DNA of 33,576 bases from Oscillospiraceae bacterium (GTDB lineage Bacteria; Bacillota; Clostridia; Oscillospirales; Ruminococcaceae): the NCBI GenBank assembly GCA_015067315.1, contig SVMR01000021.1, positions 1-33,576 of the forward strand, given 5' to 3'. Both the position numbers and the translations under genes were made by a program. Shown here one piece after another: positions 14,311 through 22,862 of this stretch; position 1 is the stretch's first letter; every line of letters begins with the position of its first letter. The notes beneath the pieces were generated by a model. The model worked only from the letters and a program-made list of their open reading frames with translations. It did not search any database and was not told where the DNA came from.

Positions 14311-14311
14311 C

Positions 14312-14342
14312 AAAAAAACGGCGGAAATTCCGCCGTTTTTTG
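14312..14342 (-). terminator. Terminator of glnN
   Basis: aaaacggcgga and its complement form a strong stem with A and T runs on both sides. It lies between glnN and the alpha/beta hydrolase gene. Confidence 0.88.
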
Positions 14343-14352
14343 CTTTTTTAAA

Positions 14353-16443
14353 TTATACGCTGAAAAGAAGGTCGCGGTATGCCGGGAAGGGCCAGTATTC
14401 GTCGCCGACCATGATTTCAAGTTCGTCCGCAACTTCGCGAAGTTCGTGAAGAGTGGGATAAAGTTCGTCGCAGACGTATCTGGACTGGGCGTGGATTTCT
14501 TTTATCGTCTTTGCCTTTGCGCTGCGTTCCTCAACAATTTCAACCCTGCGTTCAAGTTCCTTTATAAGTCCGTCCATTTTCTTTACAAAGGCAACTTCGG
14601 TGCTTTCGGAAATGTCAATTCCGATCGTTTTCTTTGCAACGGCGGTTTCCGCAAGAACTTTTTCAAATTCCATGCAGGCGGGCATAATATCCTTTCTTAC
14701 CATATCGATCATGGTAAGGGCTTCGATTATTTCGATTTTGCTGTAATTTTCAAGCAGAATTTCCTGGCGGGAACGGATTTCGCTTTCGGTATAGATTTTA
14801 TGGCGGGCAAAAAGTTCAATATTCTTTTTGTCCGGATAATGTTCAAGAGCGTCAACGGCGTTTCTGAAGTTGCAAAGTCCGCGTTTTTCCGCTTCGGATA
14901 TCCATTCTTCGCTGTAGTTGTTTCCGTTGAAAATAATGCGTTTATGGTCGCGCATGGTTTCGGCAATAAGCGCGTTTACTTCGGAATCAAAATCCTCCGC
15001 TTTTTCAAGTCTGTCCGCAAAATCCCGGAGAACGTCCGCAACGCCCGTGTTGAGCATTACGTTCGGGCAGGCGATCGAGATGCTGGAACCGGGCATACGG
15101 AACTCGAACTTGTTTCCGGTGAAGGCAAAAGGCGAAGTTCTGTTGCGGTCGGATTTATCTTTCAGGAATTCCGGAACGGAAGCAACGCCGGTTTCCATTT
15201 TTTCCACGTTCCATTCTTTTGCTCCGTGTCCTTCCTCAACGGAAGTCAGGATGTTGGTGATATAATCGCCCAGGAACATGGAAATAATTGCGGGCGGCGC
15301 TTCGGAACCGCCAAGGCGGCGGTCGTTTCCGGCGGTTGCGACGGAAATTCGGAGAAGATCCTGGTTTTCGTCAACCGCGCGAATAACCGCGCACATAAAG
15401 AGCTGGAACTGCTTGTTGGTTTCCGGTTCTTTTCCGGGGCTGAAAAGGTTGTGACCGGTGTCGGTCGTAAGGGACCAGTTGTTGTGCTTGCCGGAACCGT
15501 TAACTCCCCGGAAAGGTTTTTCGTGAAGAAGGCAGGCAAGATCATGGCGCTCCGCGATCTTCTTCATAATTTCCATGGTGAGCTGGTTATGGTCGGTGGC
15601 AAGGTTAACCCTGCAGTATCCGGGAGCAAGTTCATGCTGGCTGGGCGCCGCTTCGTTATGTTTTGTTTTTGCATAAACCCCGAGCTTCCAGAGTTCCTCA
15701 TCAAGATCCTTCATAAATGCCGCAACCCTCGGGCGGAGAGTTCCGAAATAATGGTCCTCCATCTCCTGACCTTTTGGCGGAGGAGCGCCGAAAAGGGTTC
15801 TTCCGGTTATAACAAGGTCCTTGCGTTTTTTATACTGTTTTCTGTCAACAAGGAAATATTCCTGCTCCGCGCCGGCGGTTGCAAAAACTCTTTTTGCTTC
15901 GGTATCGCCGAAAAGATGAACAACGCGGAGGGCTTCCTTGCAGACTGCTTCCGTTGAACGGAGAAGAGGGGTTTTTTTATCGAGAACCTCGCCGCTGTAG
16001 GAACAGAAAACCGTCGGGATGCAAAGGGAACCGTCCTTTACGAAGGCAAAGGAAGTCGGATCCCAGGCGGTATATCCCCTTGCTTCAAAAGTTGCCCGAA
16101 GTCCGCCGGACGGAAAGCTCGATGCGTCCGGTTCGCCTTTTATAAGATGTTTTCCGCGGAAATCAAGTCCGACTCCGCCGACCCCGTCCGGCTGGATAAA
16201 GCTGTCGTGCTTTTCCGCGGAAAGACCCGTCATGGGCTGGAACCAATGGGTATAGTGGGTTGCGCCTTTTTCAATCGCCCAATTCATCATTGCTTCCGCA
16301 ACCGCGTTTGCAACTTCGGAATCCATTTCGCCGCCGTTGTCGATAATATCTTCTATTTTTGCATAAATTTCCGGGGAAAGTCGCTGCCGCATTACGTCTT
16401 TATTAAAGACCATACTGCCGAAATAATCGGTGAAATCTGCCAA
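14353..16443 (-). CDS. glnN: Glutamine synthetase type III
   Basis: A 696-residue GSIII enzyme making glutamine from glutamate, ammonia and ATP; the family is usually about 700 residues, far longer than GSI. Landmarks are FGSMVFN at the N-terminus, GAEQEYFLVD with metal-binding glutamates, KHNEAAPSQHELAPG, NGSGKHNNWS, and a helical C-terminal extension. The start is most likely TTG 16443, seven bases after AGGTG, because it places FGSMVF at the usual distance and because the longer frame (GTG 16491) begins upstream of the promoter's start site. It is monocistronic. Confidence 0.96.
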   Translation of the reverse strand: MADFTDYFGSMVFNKDVMRQRLSPEIYAKIEDIIDNGGEMDSEVANAVAEAMMNWAIEKGATHYTHWFQPMTGLSAEKHDSFIQPDGVGGVGLDFRGKHLIKGEPDASSFPSGGLRATFEARGYTAWDPTSFAFVKDGSLCIPTVFCSYSGEVLDKKTPLLRSTEAVCKEALRVVHLFGDTEAKRVFATAGAEQEYFLVDRKQYKKRKDLVITGRTLFGAPPPKGQEMEDHYFGTLRPRVAAFMKDLDEELWKLGVYAKTKHNEAAPSQHELAPGYCRVNLATDHNQLTMEIMKKIAERHDLACLLHEKPFRGVNGSGKHNNWSLTTDTGHNLFSPGKEPETNKQFQLFMCAVIRAVDENQDLLRISVATAGNDRRLGGSEAPPAIISMFLGDYITNILTSVEEGHGAKEWNVEKMETGVASVPEFLKDKSDRNRTSPFAFTGNKFEFRMPGSSISIACPNVMLNTGVADVLRDFADRLEKAEDFDSEVNALIAETMRDHKRIIFNGNNYSEEWISEAEKRGLCNFRNAVDALEHYPDKKNIELFARHKIYTESEIRSRQEILLENYSKIEIIEALTMIDMVRKDIMPACMEFEKVLAETAVAKKTIGIDISESTEVAFVKKMDGLIKELERRVEIVEERSAKAKTIKEIHAQSRYVCDELYPTLHELREVADELEIMVGDEYWPFPAYRDLLFSV

Positions 16444-16481
16444 GAACCCGCACCTGCTTTCCTTATTATAATTATATATTG

Positions 16482-16510
16482 ATAGTACCACCGCAAATTT
16501 AATGTGTCAA
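16482..16510 (-). promoter_or_regulatory. Promoter of glnN
   Basis: On the minus strand TTGACA (16505-16510), a 17-base spacer and TACTAT (16482-16487). A/T-rich repeats of tataat type follow. This promoter rules out the upstream GTG as the glnN start. Confidence 0.85.
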
Positions 16511-16556
16511 CAAAAATTTTGTTTATTCGGCAACAGTTTCCTTTTTCAACTAAGCA

Positions 16557-16585
16557 TTGACAGCAAATTTTTTCAAAACTATAAT
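16557..16585 (+). promoter_or_regulatory. Consensus promoter of the zinc-ribbon-MATE operon
   Basis: Perfect TTGACA (16557-16562), a 17-base spacer and perfect TATAAT (16580-16585), 34 bases before ATG 16620. Confidence 0.9.
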
Positions 16586-16619
16586 TGGAACAGATTTCCA
16601 CGGAAAAAGAGGTATTTTA

Positions 16620-16805
16620 ATGGAATGTATAAAATGCAAAAGCAAAATGACGAAGGCAAAATTTTTTGCTTTCGGCGGAATGCAGATTCAAAGCGAAACA
16701 AAATCCGTTTTTGAAACTCCCGAAACAAGCAATGTTGAATGTTACGTTTGCGCCGAATGCGGCTACATTGAATTAAAAGCAACCGATTATAAAAAATTCA
16801 AATGA
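16620..16805 (+). CDS. Small zinc-ribbon protein
   Basis: A 61-residue protein with two CxxC knuckles, CIKC at residues 3-6 and CAEC near residue 47, arranged as a single zinc ribbon. It also has a cysteine in the preceding strand (ECYVC). Similar small proteins are annotated only as zinc-ribbon or nucleic-acid-binding proteins. AGAGGT precedes ATG 16620, which lies after a consensus promoter that excludes the longer frame from 16557. Its stop overlaps the MATE start by ATGA, so the two are made together. Confidence 0.75.
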   Translation: MECIKCKSKMTKAKFFAFGGMQIQSETKSVFETPETSNVECYVCAECGYIELKATDYKKFK

Positions 16806-18196
16806 TTATGCTCAAAAATTATTTCAAAAAATTAAACCCGGCAATGATTGCCGTAATCTGGGCGCTTGCATGGCCGACAATGCTCGAACAGGCAATGCAG
16901 ACCGCCGTTCAGTATATTGATACCGCAATGGTGGGTTCCCTCGGAACCGCCGCAACCGCCGCAGTCGGTTCGACGAGCACCGTCAACTGGCTTATCAGCA
17001 GCAGCATTTCCGCCATGAGCATCGGTTTTCTTGCTTTTATTGCAAAAGCAAGGGGCGCCGGCGAAGACGAAAAAGCAAAAAGCGCGGTTGGTCAATCCGT
17101 GCTCGCGGTTCTTGTTTTCGGAACTTTTTTCACCGCTTTGACCCTTTCTTTAAGCAAAATGGTGCCGGTATGGATGCAGGTTGACGAAGGAATCCGCGAA
17201 ACCGCCGCAAAATATTTCTTCATCGTATATATGCCGATGCTTCCGAGAACCGCAAGCATAATCTTCGGAACGGTTCTCCGGGCTTCCGGCGACACAAAAA
17301 CGCCCATGAAAATCGGCGTTGTTATGAACGCGGTGAACGTCGTGCTCAACTTCCTGCTCATTTACGAAACCCGCGTGCTCAAAATTTTCGGAGCTGAATT
17401 CACAATGTTCGGGGCGGGGCTTGGAGTAATCGGCGCCGGAATCGCAAGCGCCGCCGCCTTCACCATTGGCGGAATTCTTATAACCGCGGTTCTCTGGAAC
17501 CACCCCTCCCTTTCCCCTAAGGGGCAGAAAATCGCCCCGGATCCGGAAATTCTCCGCCCCTGCCTTAAAGTTGCGTTCCCCAATATGCTCCAGCGCTTCG
17601 GAACTTCCCTGGGTTTCGTTGCCTTTGCTTCAATGATAAATTCCCTCGGCGAAGTTTCAACGGCGGCCCATACCATTGCGAACACCGTTGAATCCGCTTT
17701 TTATATTCCCGGATTCGGAATGCAGACCGCCGCCGCGACCCTTAACGGAAACGCCTACGGCGCAAGGGATAAACAGCGGATGCACGACCTTGCGAATATG
17801 TTCATCCCGATTGAACTTGTTCTTATGACAATTTCCGGCGCAAGCCTTTTTGCATTTGCGCCCGCTCTGATGGATATTTTCTCCGACAGTCCGGAGGTAA
17901 TTTCCCTCGGTTCGGCGGTTCTTAGGATGGTGGCGGTTTCGGAACCTTTCTACGGTTTTTCAATCATAATCGAAGGACTTATGCAGGGTGTCGGAAAAAC
18001 GAAGGAACCTTTTGCATACAACATCATGGGAATGTGGGGAATACGGATTATCGGAACTTTTGTCTGCACCCAGATTCTCGGGCTCAATCTTGTTGCCGCC
18101 TGGGGATGCATGATTGCCCACAATATGTTCCTTTTCCTGATGTTCCTGCGGTGTTTCATTAGGGAAAAATGGAATCCTCTTTCTCATGAAATTTAA
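16802..18196 (+). CDS. MATE-family efflux transporter
   Basis: A 464-residue membrane protein with about twelve helices in two similar halves, as in MATE drug or metabolite/cation antiporters. Family landmarks are the first helix WALAWPTMLEQAMQTAVQYIDTAMVG, cited by WPTMLEQ and YIDTAMVG, and FGTVLRASGDTKTPM in the first half. The substrate is unknown. ATG 16802 overlaps the zinc-ribbon stop codon; ATG 16808 is an alternative. It ends before a bidirectional terminator. Confidence 0.95.
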   Translation: MIMLKNYFKKLNPAMIAVIWALAWPTMLEQAMQTAVQYIDTAMVGSLGTAATAAVGSTSTVNWLISSSISAMSIGFLAFIAKARGAGEDEKAKSAVGQSVLAVLVFGTFFTALTLSLSKMVPVWMQVDEGIRETAAKYFFIVYMPMLPRTASIIFGTVLRASGDTKTPMKIGVVMNAVNVVLNFLLIYETRVLKIFGAEFTMFGAGLGVIGAGIASAAAFTIGGILITAVLWNHPSLSPKGQKIAPDPEILRPCLKVAFPNMLQRFGTSLGFVAFASMINSLGEVSTAAHTIANTVESAFYIPGFGMQTAAATLNGNAYGARDKQRMHDLANMFIPIELVLMTISGASLFAFAPALMDIFSDSPEVISLGSAVLRMVAVSEPFYGFSIIIEGLMQGVGKTKEPFAYNIMGMWGIRIIGTFVCTQILGLNLVAAWGCMIAHNMFLFLMFLRCFIREKWNPLSHEI

Positions 18197-18198
18197 GC

Positions 18199-18236
18199 AA
18201 AAAACCGGCAGGCTTTTTAAAGCCTGCCGGTTTTTT
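18199..18236 (+). terminator. Bidirectional terminator between MATE and Nudix genes
   Basis: aaaaaccggcaggct pairs perfectly with agcctgccggttttt. A and T runs on both sides serve both convergent genes. Confidence 0.9.
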
Positions 18237-18789
18237 ATTGCTTCATTTTTGCAATGAGTTTTGAATAAATTCTTTCAATGAACCATTTTTCGGTGCTTTT
18301 GTTTTTTATATCGCCGATTTCTATCCACATAACTCCGCTGTTTTCATCCGGTTTTATAAAAAGTTCCTGGTCCTCCGGCGCTTCAAAAAGATAGGTCGCG
18401 TTAAGATGGAGATGGGACGGAACATATTTTCCCCGTTTTTCGTGACCGCTTACGGTAACGATTTCGATTGAAAGAATATCTTCCGAAACCGGGCGGATAT
18501 CGGTTATTCCGCTTTCTTCCCTCGCTTCCCGCTCCGCGACTTTAAAAAGATCCGTTTCGCCGTCCGCATGACCGCCCATCCATGCCCAGGAATCATAGAT
18601 GTTATGGTAAATCATAAGGACTTTCGTTCTTTCCGGATTTACAACCCAGGCGGAAGCGGTGAAATGTGCCCTTTCGTTTTCCCTTTTAAAAACTTCCGGT
18701 TCCGAAAGCCATTCGGTTATAAGCTTTTTATCCTTTTCCTCCTGTTCGTTGAAAGGGATATAATCAAAAATCTGTTCTCTGAAATCCAT
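18235..18789 (-). CDS. Nudix hydrolase
   Basis: A 184-residue cytosolic pyrophosphohydrolase. The Nudix box matches GX5EX7REUXEEXGU exactly: the first Gly-Glu span is GGHADGE, then REAREESGI. The N-terminal 60 residues resemble IDI-like or NUDIX proteins with an extra strand region (SAWVVNPERTKVLMIYH). The substrate is unknown. GGGAG lies about ten bases before ATG. No promoter is seen just upstream; only a hairpin (18811-18835) separates it from the lipoprotein gene, so it may be read through from there. Confidence 0.9.
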   Translation of the reverse strand: MDFREQIFDYIPFNEQEEKDKKLITEWLSEPEVFKRENERAHFTASAWVVNPERTKVLMIYHNIYDSWAWMGGHADGETDLFKVAEREAREESGITDIRPVSEDILSIEIVTVSGHEKRGKYVPSHLHLNATYLFEAPEDQELFIKPDENSGVMWIEIGDIKNKSTEKWFIERIYSKLIAKMKQ

Positions 18790-18810
18790 TTTTAAAATCT
18801 CCCAAAAATC

Positions 18811-18840
18811 AAGGCGGAAGAAAAACTTCCGCCTTTTTTG
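18811..18840 (-). terminator. Hairpin between the DHHW lipoprotein and the Nudix gene
   Basis: aaggcggaag pairs with cttccgcctt around a five-base loop. For minus-strand transcripts the tail is only GATTTTT, so termination may be partial; a T6 run follows on the plus strand. Confidence 0.65.
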
Positions 18841-18846
18841 TTTTAA

Positions 18847-20181
18847 TCAGGAAAGAGCTTTTGCCCTGAGTTCGCTTTCAAAAGTAATTGCCGCCTGGCA
18901 GTTATTGATGAAAAGAACGTCGGTTACGCCGTACTGTTCAATAAGAGCGCCGGTTCCTTTGGTGTTTTCACGGATATCAACGACGACTATCTGCTCAAAA
19001 TAATCGATCATGAACGGAACGAAAGCGTTTCCGTAGGATTCCTTGAAAATCATAAGGGTTTTTCCGTTTTTGTTTTCGGTTGTGATAACGGTAAGGGGGT
19101 TGTCGCCGTTTATGAACATTCCCGCATAGGTTTTGTAATTATAGTTGATTGCGGAAGTGTTGTACCAGTTTCCGGTGTTTCCGGCAACCATTGTATAACC
19201 GATATGGGGATAATGTCCGACGGTATAGTCGAGATTTTCTTTAAGGCAGGCGGGACCGCCGGCAAAATTATAAAGAGTTCCGAGGAAATCGGTTTTTATT
19301 ACCGTTTCGTAAGTATCGAGAGCATAGGCTTCGATATCGTTCGCGTTGCAGAAAGCAACGGAAGCATAGTATGCGCCGAGGCTTGTCCAATGGTGATCGG
19401 TGCGGTAGAACATGTATTCATCCCGGTGTTCGCTCATAACGCCGAAGGCATCCGCGGCTTTTATTCCGTCGTTAAGCATTGCGTAGGTCGCTTCAATATG
19501 CGCTTTCGTTCTGTCATAGGGATCGGTGTATCCTGCCGGAGGATTGAAGGCGCAGTTCTTCGGAACAAGAAGAGCGTTAACGCTTATTTCCGGATATTTT
19601 TCAGCAAATCTGTTGATTGTTTCTGCCCAGCCGACATTTCCGTTTTCGGAAGGAAGGAAATATTCAACAGCATAGTCGCCGCAGATAAGAACCGCGCCGG
19701 CATAATATGCGTCGATGTTGTTGTTATAATGTCCGCCTTCGGTTTCCGGGATAATATTTGAAATATCGTCGGAAAGGGCGCCGTTTCTGCCCGCTTTGAT
19801 ATATTTCTGTCCTTCGGGGAAAATCTGTTCTCCGCAGTTATCGCAGGCGTTCTGTTTGTTGAGGCTGTGGCCGGTTTTTGCGGAAAGTTCCGTTCCGCAG
19901 GAAGTGCAAAGCTGTCCTTCGGTGCAGGTTGCCGGGTCGCCGGGGGTATGTTCAAGCTTCGGAGCCATTTCGATTCCGCAGAAAACGCAGGTCTGGGCGG
20001 CGGCGCAGGTTGCGGGGTCGCCGGGGCGGTGTCCGGTTGCTTCAACAAGGATTTCTTCGCATTCGGTGCAGATCTGGGGTTCGGTGCAGGTTGCGGAAGG
20101 TCCCGGAACGTGTTCATGGGAACATCCGGCAAAAGCGCAGACTGCAAGAATCAATGCGGTTATAATGGCAATTTTTTTCAT
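18847..20181 (-). CDS. DHHW-family lipoprotein with CCCH repeats
   Basis: A 444-residue exported lipoprotein: signal with lipobox FAGC (Cys 20). Residues 32-105 are three repeats, each exactly 27 residues, with the pattern C-x5-C-x2-C-x9-H (C32/C38/C41/H51, C59/C65/C68/H78, C86/C92/C95/H105) and a final CxxC at 113-116. The rest resembles DHHW/AlgX-like SGNH-fold proteins: TDHHW at residues 261-265 and a late KESYGNAFVPFM segment with the likely serine. Relatives handle cell-surface acetylation, usually next to an MBOAT gene, which is absent here. GGAGG lies five bases before ATG 20181, and the promoter at 20231-20259 excludes the longer frame. Confidence 0.82.
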   Translation of the reverse strand: MKKIAIITALILAVCAFAGCSHEHVPGPSATCTEPQICTECEEILVEATGHRPGDPATCAAAQTCVFCGIEMAPKLEHTPGDPATCTEGQLCTSCGTELSAKTGHSLNKQNACDNCGEQIFPEGQKYIKAGRNGALSDDISNIIPETEGGHYNNNIDAYYAGAVLICGDYAVEYFLPSENGNVGWAETINRFAEKYPEISVNALLVPKNCAFNPPAGYTDPYDRTKAHIEATYAMLNDGIKAADAFGVMSEHRDEYMFYRTDHHWTSLGAYYASVAFCNANDIEAYALDTYETVIKTDFLGTLYNFAGGPACLKENLDYTVGHYPHIGYTMVAGNTGNWYNTSAINYNYKTYAGMFINGDNPLTVITTENKNGKTLMIFKESYGNAFVPFMIDYFEQIVVVDIRENTKGTGALIEQYGVTDVLFINNCQAAITFESELRAKALS

Positions 20182-20230
20182 AACGTCCTCCGTTTTAAAA
20201 AAATAATTTTTACGCCGAAAAGATATAAAA

Positions 20231-20259
20231 ATTATACCGCCTTTTTCTTTTAATTTCAA
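20231..20259 (-). promoter_or_regulatory. Promoter of the DHHW lipoprotein gene
   Basis: On the minus strand TTGAAA (20254-20259), a 17-base spacer and TATAAT (20231-20236). Confidence 0.85.
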
Positions 20260-20296
20260 CAGTAAAAAAGAGCCCTTTTGGAATATCGCAAAAAAA

Positions 20297-21667
20297 TCAG
20301 AGATATCTGTCGATTTTTTCGATTATCGTCTTTTTTAATTTTATTCTCCGGCGGTTGAAGCTTTTTGCGGCACGGAAGGAACTTTCCTTTATTTCATTTT
20401 TAATGTTTTTGCCTCTGTTTTTGGCTTTTGAGATATAATCGAGGAACTCCCCTTCCGCCATGAACCATTCGTCCGCAAAGGTCTGTTCCCTTTTATATTT
20501 TCCCGCCCGGTAATTTTCAAGAACGGTTTTATATCTTTCCGCCGCATTGAGGACGGAATCTTCCCATGAAATATAGATTTTTTCCGCGGCGTTTTCACCG
20601 ACTTTTTTCAAAAGCTCCGGGTTTTTGCAAAGGAAAAGAAGCTTTTCGAAAAAACTTTCGGCGCTGTTTTCGGAAAGAAAACCCGTTTCGCAGTCAAAAA
20701 TTCCTTCCGCGGCGCAGCTTCCTTCAATAAGAATGCTCGGCAGGGAGCAGGCGGCCGCTTCGCGCACAACAAGTCCGTTCGTATCGTAAACCGAAGGGAA
20801 AAGGAAAAGATCCGCCCTGCTGTAAAAAGCGCGGATCGCGTTTCTGTCATGGACGGGACCAGTAAAAATACATTTTTCCGAAAGACCCAGTTCTTCGGAA
20901 TATTTTTTCACTTCATCAAAATCAAGTCCGCCGCCGACAAAAACCATCCTGAAATCCTCGCCGGATTCCTTTAATTTTTCAAGGGCTTCAAGAATCGTAT
21001 CAAGACCTTTATACCACGCCATTCTTCCGACGAAAAGGAAAACCGGAATTCCTTCCGGAAAACCGTATTTTCCGGTCACTTTTTCCATTTCCTCTTCCGG
21101 AACCTTTCCCTTCGGGATATCAACTCCGTTTTGCATAACGACGTAATCGCCTTTATAGCCGAGGCTTTTTAGATTTTCTCCCGCGCCTTCGCTTACGACC
21201 CATACTTCGTCGCAGGCTTCTATATTTTTTACAATACCTTTTATTATTTTTTCCTTTAAATATCCGTTTCCGACTCTTCTTTCGATATCAACGTCGAATT
21301 TTGTGTGGTAAGTAAAGATAATCGGCGCATCAAGAGGTTCCCGCAAAGTCCGGGCAAGAACCGTTGATGCAAAAGGACAATGGGTATGGATAATATTTAT
21401 GTTTTCCGGTTTAATCTGTTCAAGGGTTTCGTACGAAAAAGGATATCCTGCCCGGTAATCAATAATCCGCTCCGTATCAATACTCGGAAAACGCACAATT
21501 TTATAGGGGAATTTTTCGTCATCCGCCTTCGGATAAAAAGGCGCGGCAACAATGGCTTTTCCGCCTTTTTCGTTTATTGTCTTCGCATAATTCATAACGG
21601 TGTTCGCAACTCCGTCAATAAGGGGAGGAAAGCTGTCGTTTATAAGGCAGACCCTTAATTCTTCCAA
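20297..21667 (-). CDS. GT4-family glycosyltransferase
   Basis: A 456-residue GT-B glycosyltransferase like diacylglycerol glucosyltransferases and PimA-type enzymes. The N-terminal segment is INDSFPPLIDGVANTV, the acceptor domain has IIHTHCPF and FTYHTKFD, and the donor domain has FLFVGRMAWYKGLD and the VREAAACSLPSILIEG nucleotide-sugar site. The last 50 residues are strongly basic and may bind membrane lipid. The start is TTG 21667, with AAAGGCGG eight bases upstream. It probably makes a glycolipid or surface glycan on the inner face of the membrane; the acceptor is inferred only. Confidence 0.88.
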   Translation of the reverse strand: MEELRVCLINDSFPPLIDGVANTVMNYAKTINEKGGKAIVAAPFYPKADDEKFPYKIVRFPSIDTERIIDYRAGYPFSYETLEQIKPENINIIHTHCPFASTVLARTLREPLDAPIIFTYHTKFDVDIERRVGNGYLKEKIIKGIVKNIEACDEVWVVSEGAGENLKSLGYKGDYVVMQNGVDIPKGKVPEEEMEKVTGKYGFPEGIPVFLFVGRMAWYKGLDTILEALEKLKESGEDFRMVFVGGGLDFDEVKKYSEELGLSEKCIFTGPVHDRNAIRAFYSRADLFLFPSVYDTNGLVVREAAACSLPSILIEGSCAAEGIFDCETGFLSENSAESFFEKLLFLCKNPELLKKVGENAAEKIYISWEDSVLNAAERYKTVLENYRAGKYKREQTFADEWFMAEGEFLDYISKAKNRGKNIKNEIKESSFRAAKSFNRRRIKLKKTIIEKIDRYL

Positions 21668-21828
21668 AAATTTCGCCGCCTTTCCGGAAAATTTTTCAAA
21701 AGGTATGATATCAGCAAATTATGAATTTTTTATTTCTTTTTGTTTAAGAATATCTTAATCATTGTGACAGATTTTGCCGAAAAACAAAGGTGCAACCGCC
21801 GGTTGCTAAGTTTTTAAACCCATGTTGA

Positions 21829-21857
21829 TAGACATTTACATTAAAAAATGATATGAT
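21829..21857 (+). promoter_or_regulatory. Promoter of the XRE-membrane fusion gene
   Basis: TAGACA (21829-21834), a 17-base spacer and TATGAT (21852-21857). A GC-rich palindrome gcaaccg-c-cggttgc lies upstream at 21792-21806. Confidence 0.7.
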
Positions 21858-21886
21858 TTTATCGTTGAAGGAGGCGATTTTCAAAA

Positions 21887-22759
21887 ATGACTCTCGGCGA
21901 AAAAATCTATAAGCTCCGCACCGAAAAAAATCTTTCCCAGGGAGATCTTTCCGAACTTCTTGAAGTTTCGCGCCAAAGCGTTTCAAAATGGGAAAACGGC
22001 GCGGCAACCCCCGACCTTGATAAAATCATTAAACTTTCCGAAATTTTCGGAATCACTATTGACGAACTTGTTAAAAGCGAAGAAGTTTCCCCTTCCGCCC
22101 CGGAAGAACCGAAAGACAAAGTCATCGTAATAAAAAAAGAAAGCGGTTTTCCGCCCCGGAAAATCGTCGGAACGGTTTTGCTTTCTCTTTCAGCTGTAAT
22201 TGCGTTTATGTGCTTTGCCATAGGCGGTCTTGAAGGAGCGCTTGCCGGAATTATTCTTTCCTCTCCGCTTATTCTTTGCGCAATAGTCTGCTTCGCTTTT
22301 AAAAAGAACGTCGGGCTTTGGTGCGCCTGGGCGGTTTTCTTCTGCGTTGATATATATCTTCGGGTTGCAACCGGAACAAGTTCCGCGGTTATCCTTAATT
22401 TCCAGACTCTTTCGTTTATTATCAAAAGCGGCGAATTTTTAAGGATTCTGCTTGCCGCTGCCCAGCTTGCGGCAATTCTTTCGCTTATTCTTGCAACAAT
22501 TTTCCGCTTCCGGAAAATTCCGCTTGAAAGCAAAAAAACTCCTTTGATTTTCTGGGGAATTTACGGGGCGATGAAAATTCTTCTGGCGGTTTTTTCCGCA
22601 AGCCATCTTTACCGGGAAATCATGCACAATCTTCTTGCATCCGCGGAAGTCTGGGTCTATACCCTTTGCCATTCCCTTTACGTTTGGATTTACACCGGAT
22701 TTTTTGTTGCGGCGGTGGCTTTGACTATAAGATATATTTATACGAAAAAGAATAAATAA
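21887..22759 (+). CDS. XRE helix-turn-helix domain fused to a membrane domain
   Basis: A 290-residue protein. Residues 1-65 are a DNA-binding XRE domain (EKNLSQGDLSELLEVSRQSV, WENGAATPDLDKI). A charged linker follows, and residues 90-290 carry about six hydrophobic helices. It would be a membrane-tethered regulator that might sense a membrane or envelope signal and bind DNA at the same time. Such fusions are common in Firmicutes, with mostly unknown signals. AAGGAGG lies about 12 bases before ATG, rather far. It is monocistronic, between divergent GT and convergent pyr genes. Confidence 0.87.
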   Translation: MTLGEKIYKLRTEKNLSQGDLSELLEVSRQSVSKWENGAATPDLDKIIKLSEIFGITIDELVKSEEVSPSAPEEPKDKVIVIKKESGFPPRKIVGTVLLSLSAVIAFMCFAIGGLEGALAGIILSSPLILCAIVCFAFKKNVGLWCAWAVFFCVDIYLRVATGTSSAVILNFQTLSFIIKSGEFLRILLAAAQLAAILSLILATIFRFRKIPLESKKTPLIFWGIYGAMKILLAVFSASHLYREIMHNLLASAEVWVYTLCHSLYVWIYTGFFVAAVALTIRYIYTKKNK

Positions 22760-22770
22760 CTTCGCTTTGC

Positions 22771-22794
22771 GGCGGGAGCAAGCCCCCGCCCTAC
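22771..22794. repeat. GC-rich palindrome, copy A3
   Basis: The 24 bases are the exact reverse complement of part of A1 (3360-3386). It lies between the XRE-membrane gene and the pyr operon terminator. Confidence 0.8.
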
Positions 22795-22805
22795 TGTAAA
22801 ATGCG

Positions 22806-22850
22806 GCAAACAAAACCCCCGTGCTCAAATGAGCACGGGGGTTTTGTTTT
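22806..22850 (-). terminator. Terminator of the pyr operon
   Basis: An 18-bp perfect stem (22810-22827 with 22830-22847) has the shared core cgtgctca/tgagcacg. On the minus strand it runs into TTTTGTTT. A second half-copy of the right arm, gagcacggggtttt, follows at 22851-22864 next to the pyrB stop. Confidence 0.88.
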
Positions 22851-22862
22851 GAGCACGGGGTT

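Noticed and set aside
14446-15957. 503-codon open frame opposite glnN
   Set aside because: It lies wholly within a clear glutamine synthetase. Codon preferences here avoid TTA, CTA and TCA in genes, which leaves the opposite strand open; no family or good ribosome site.
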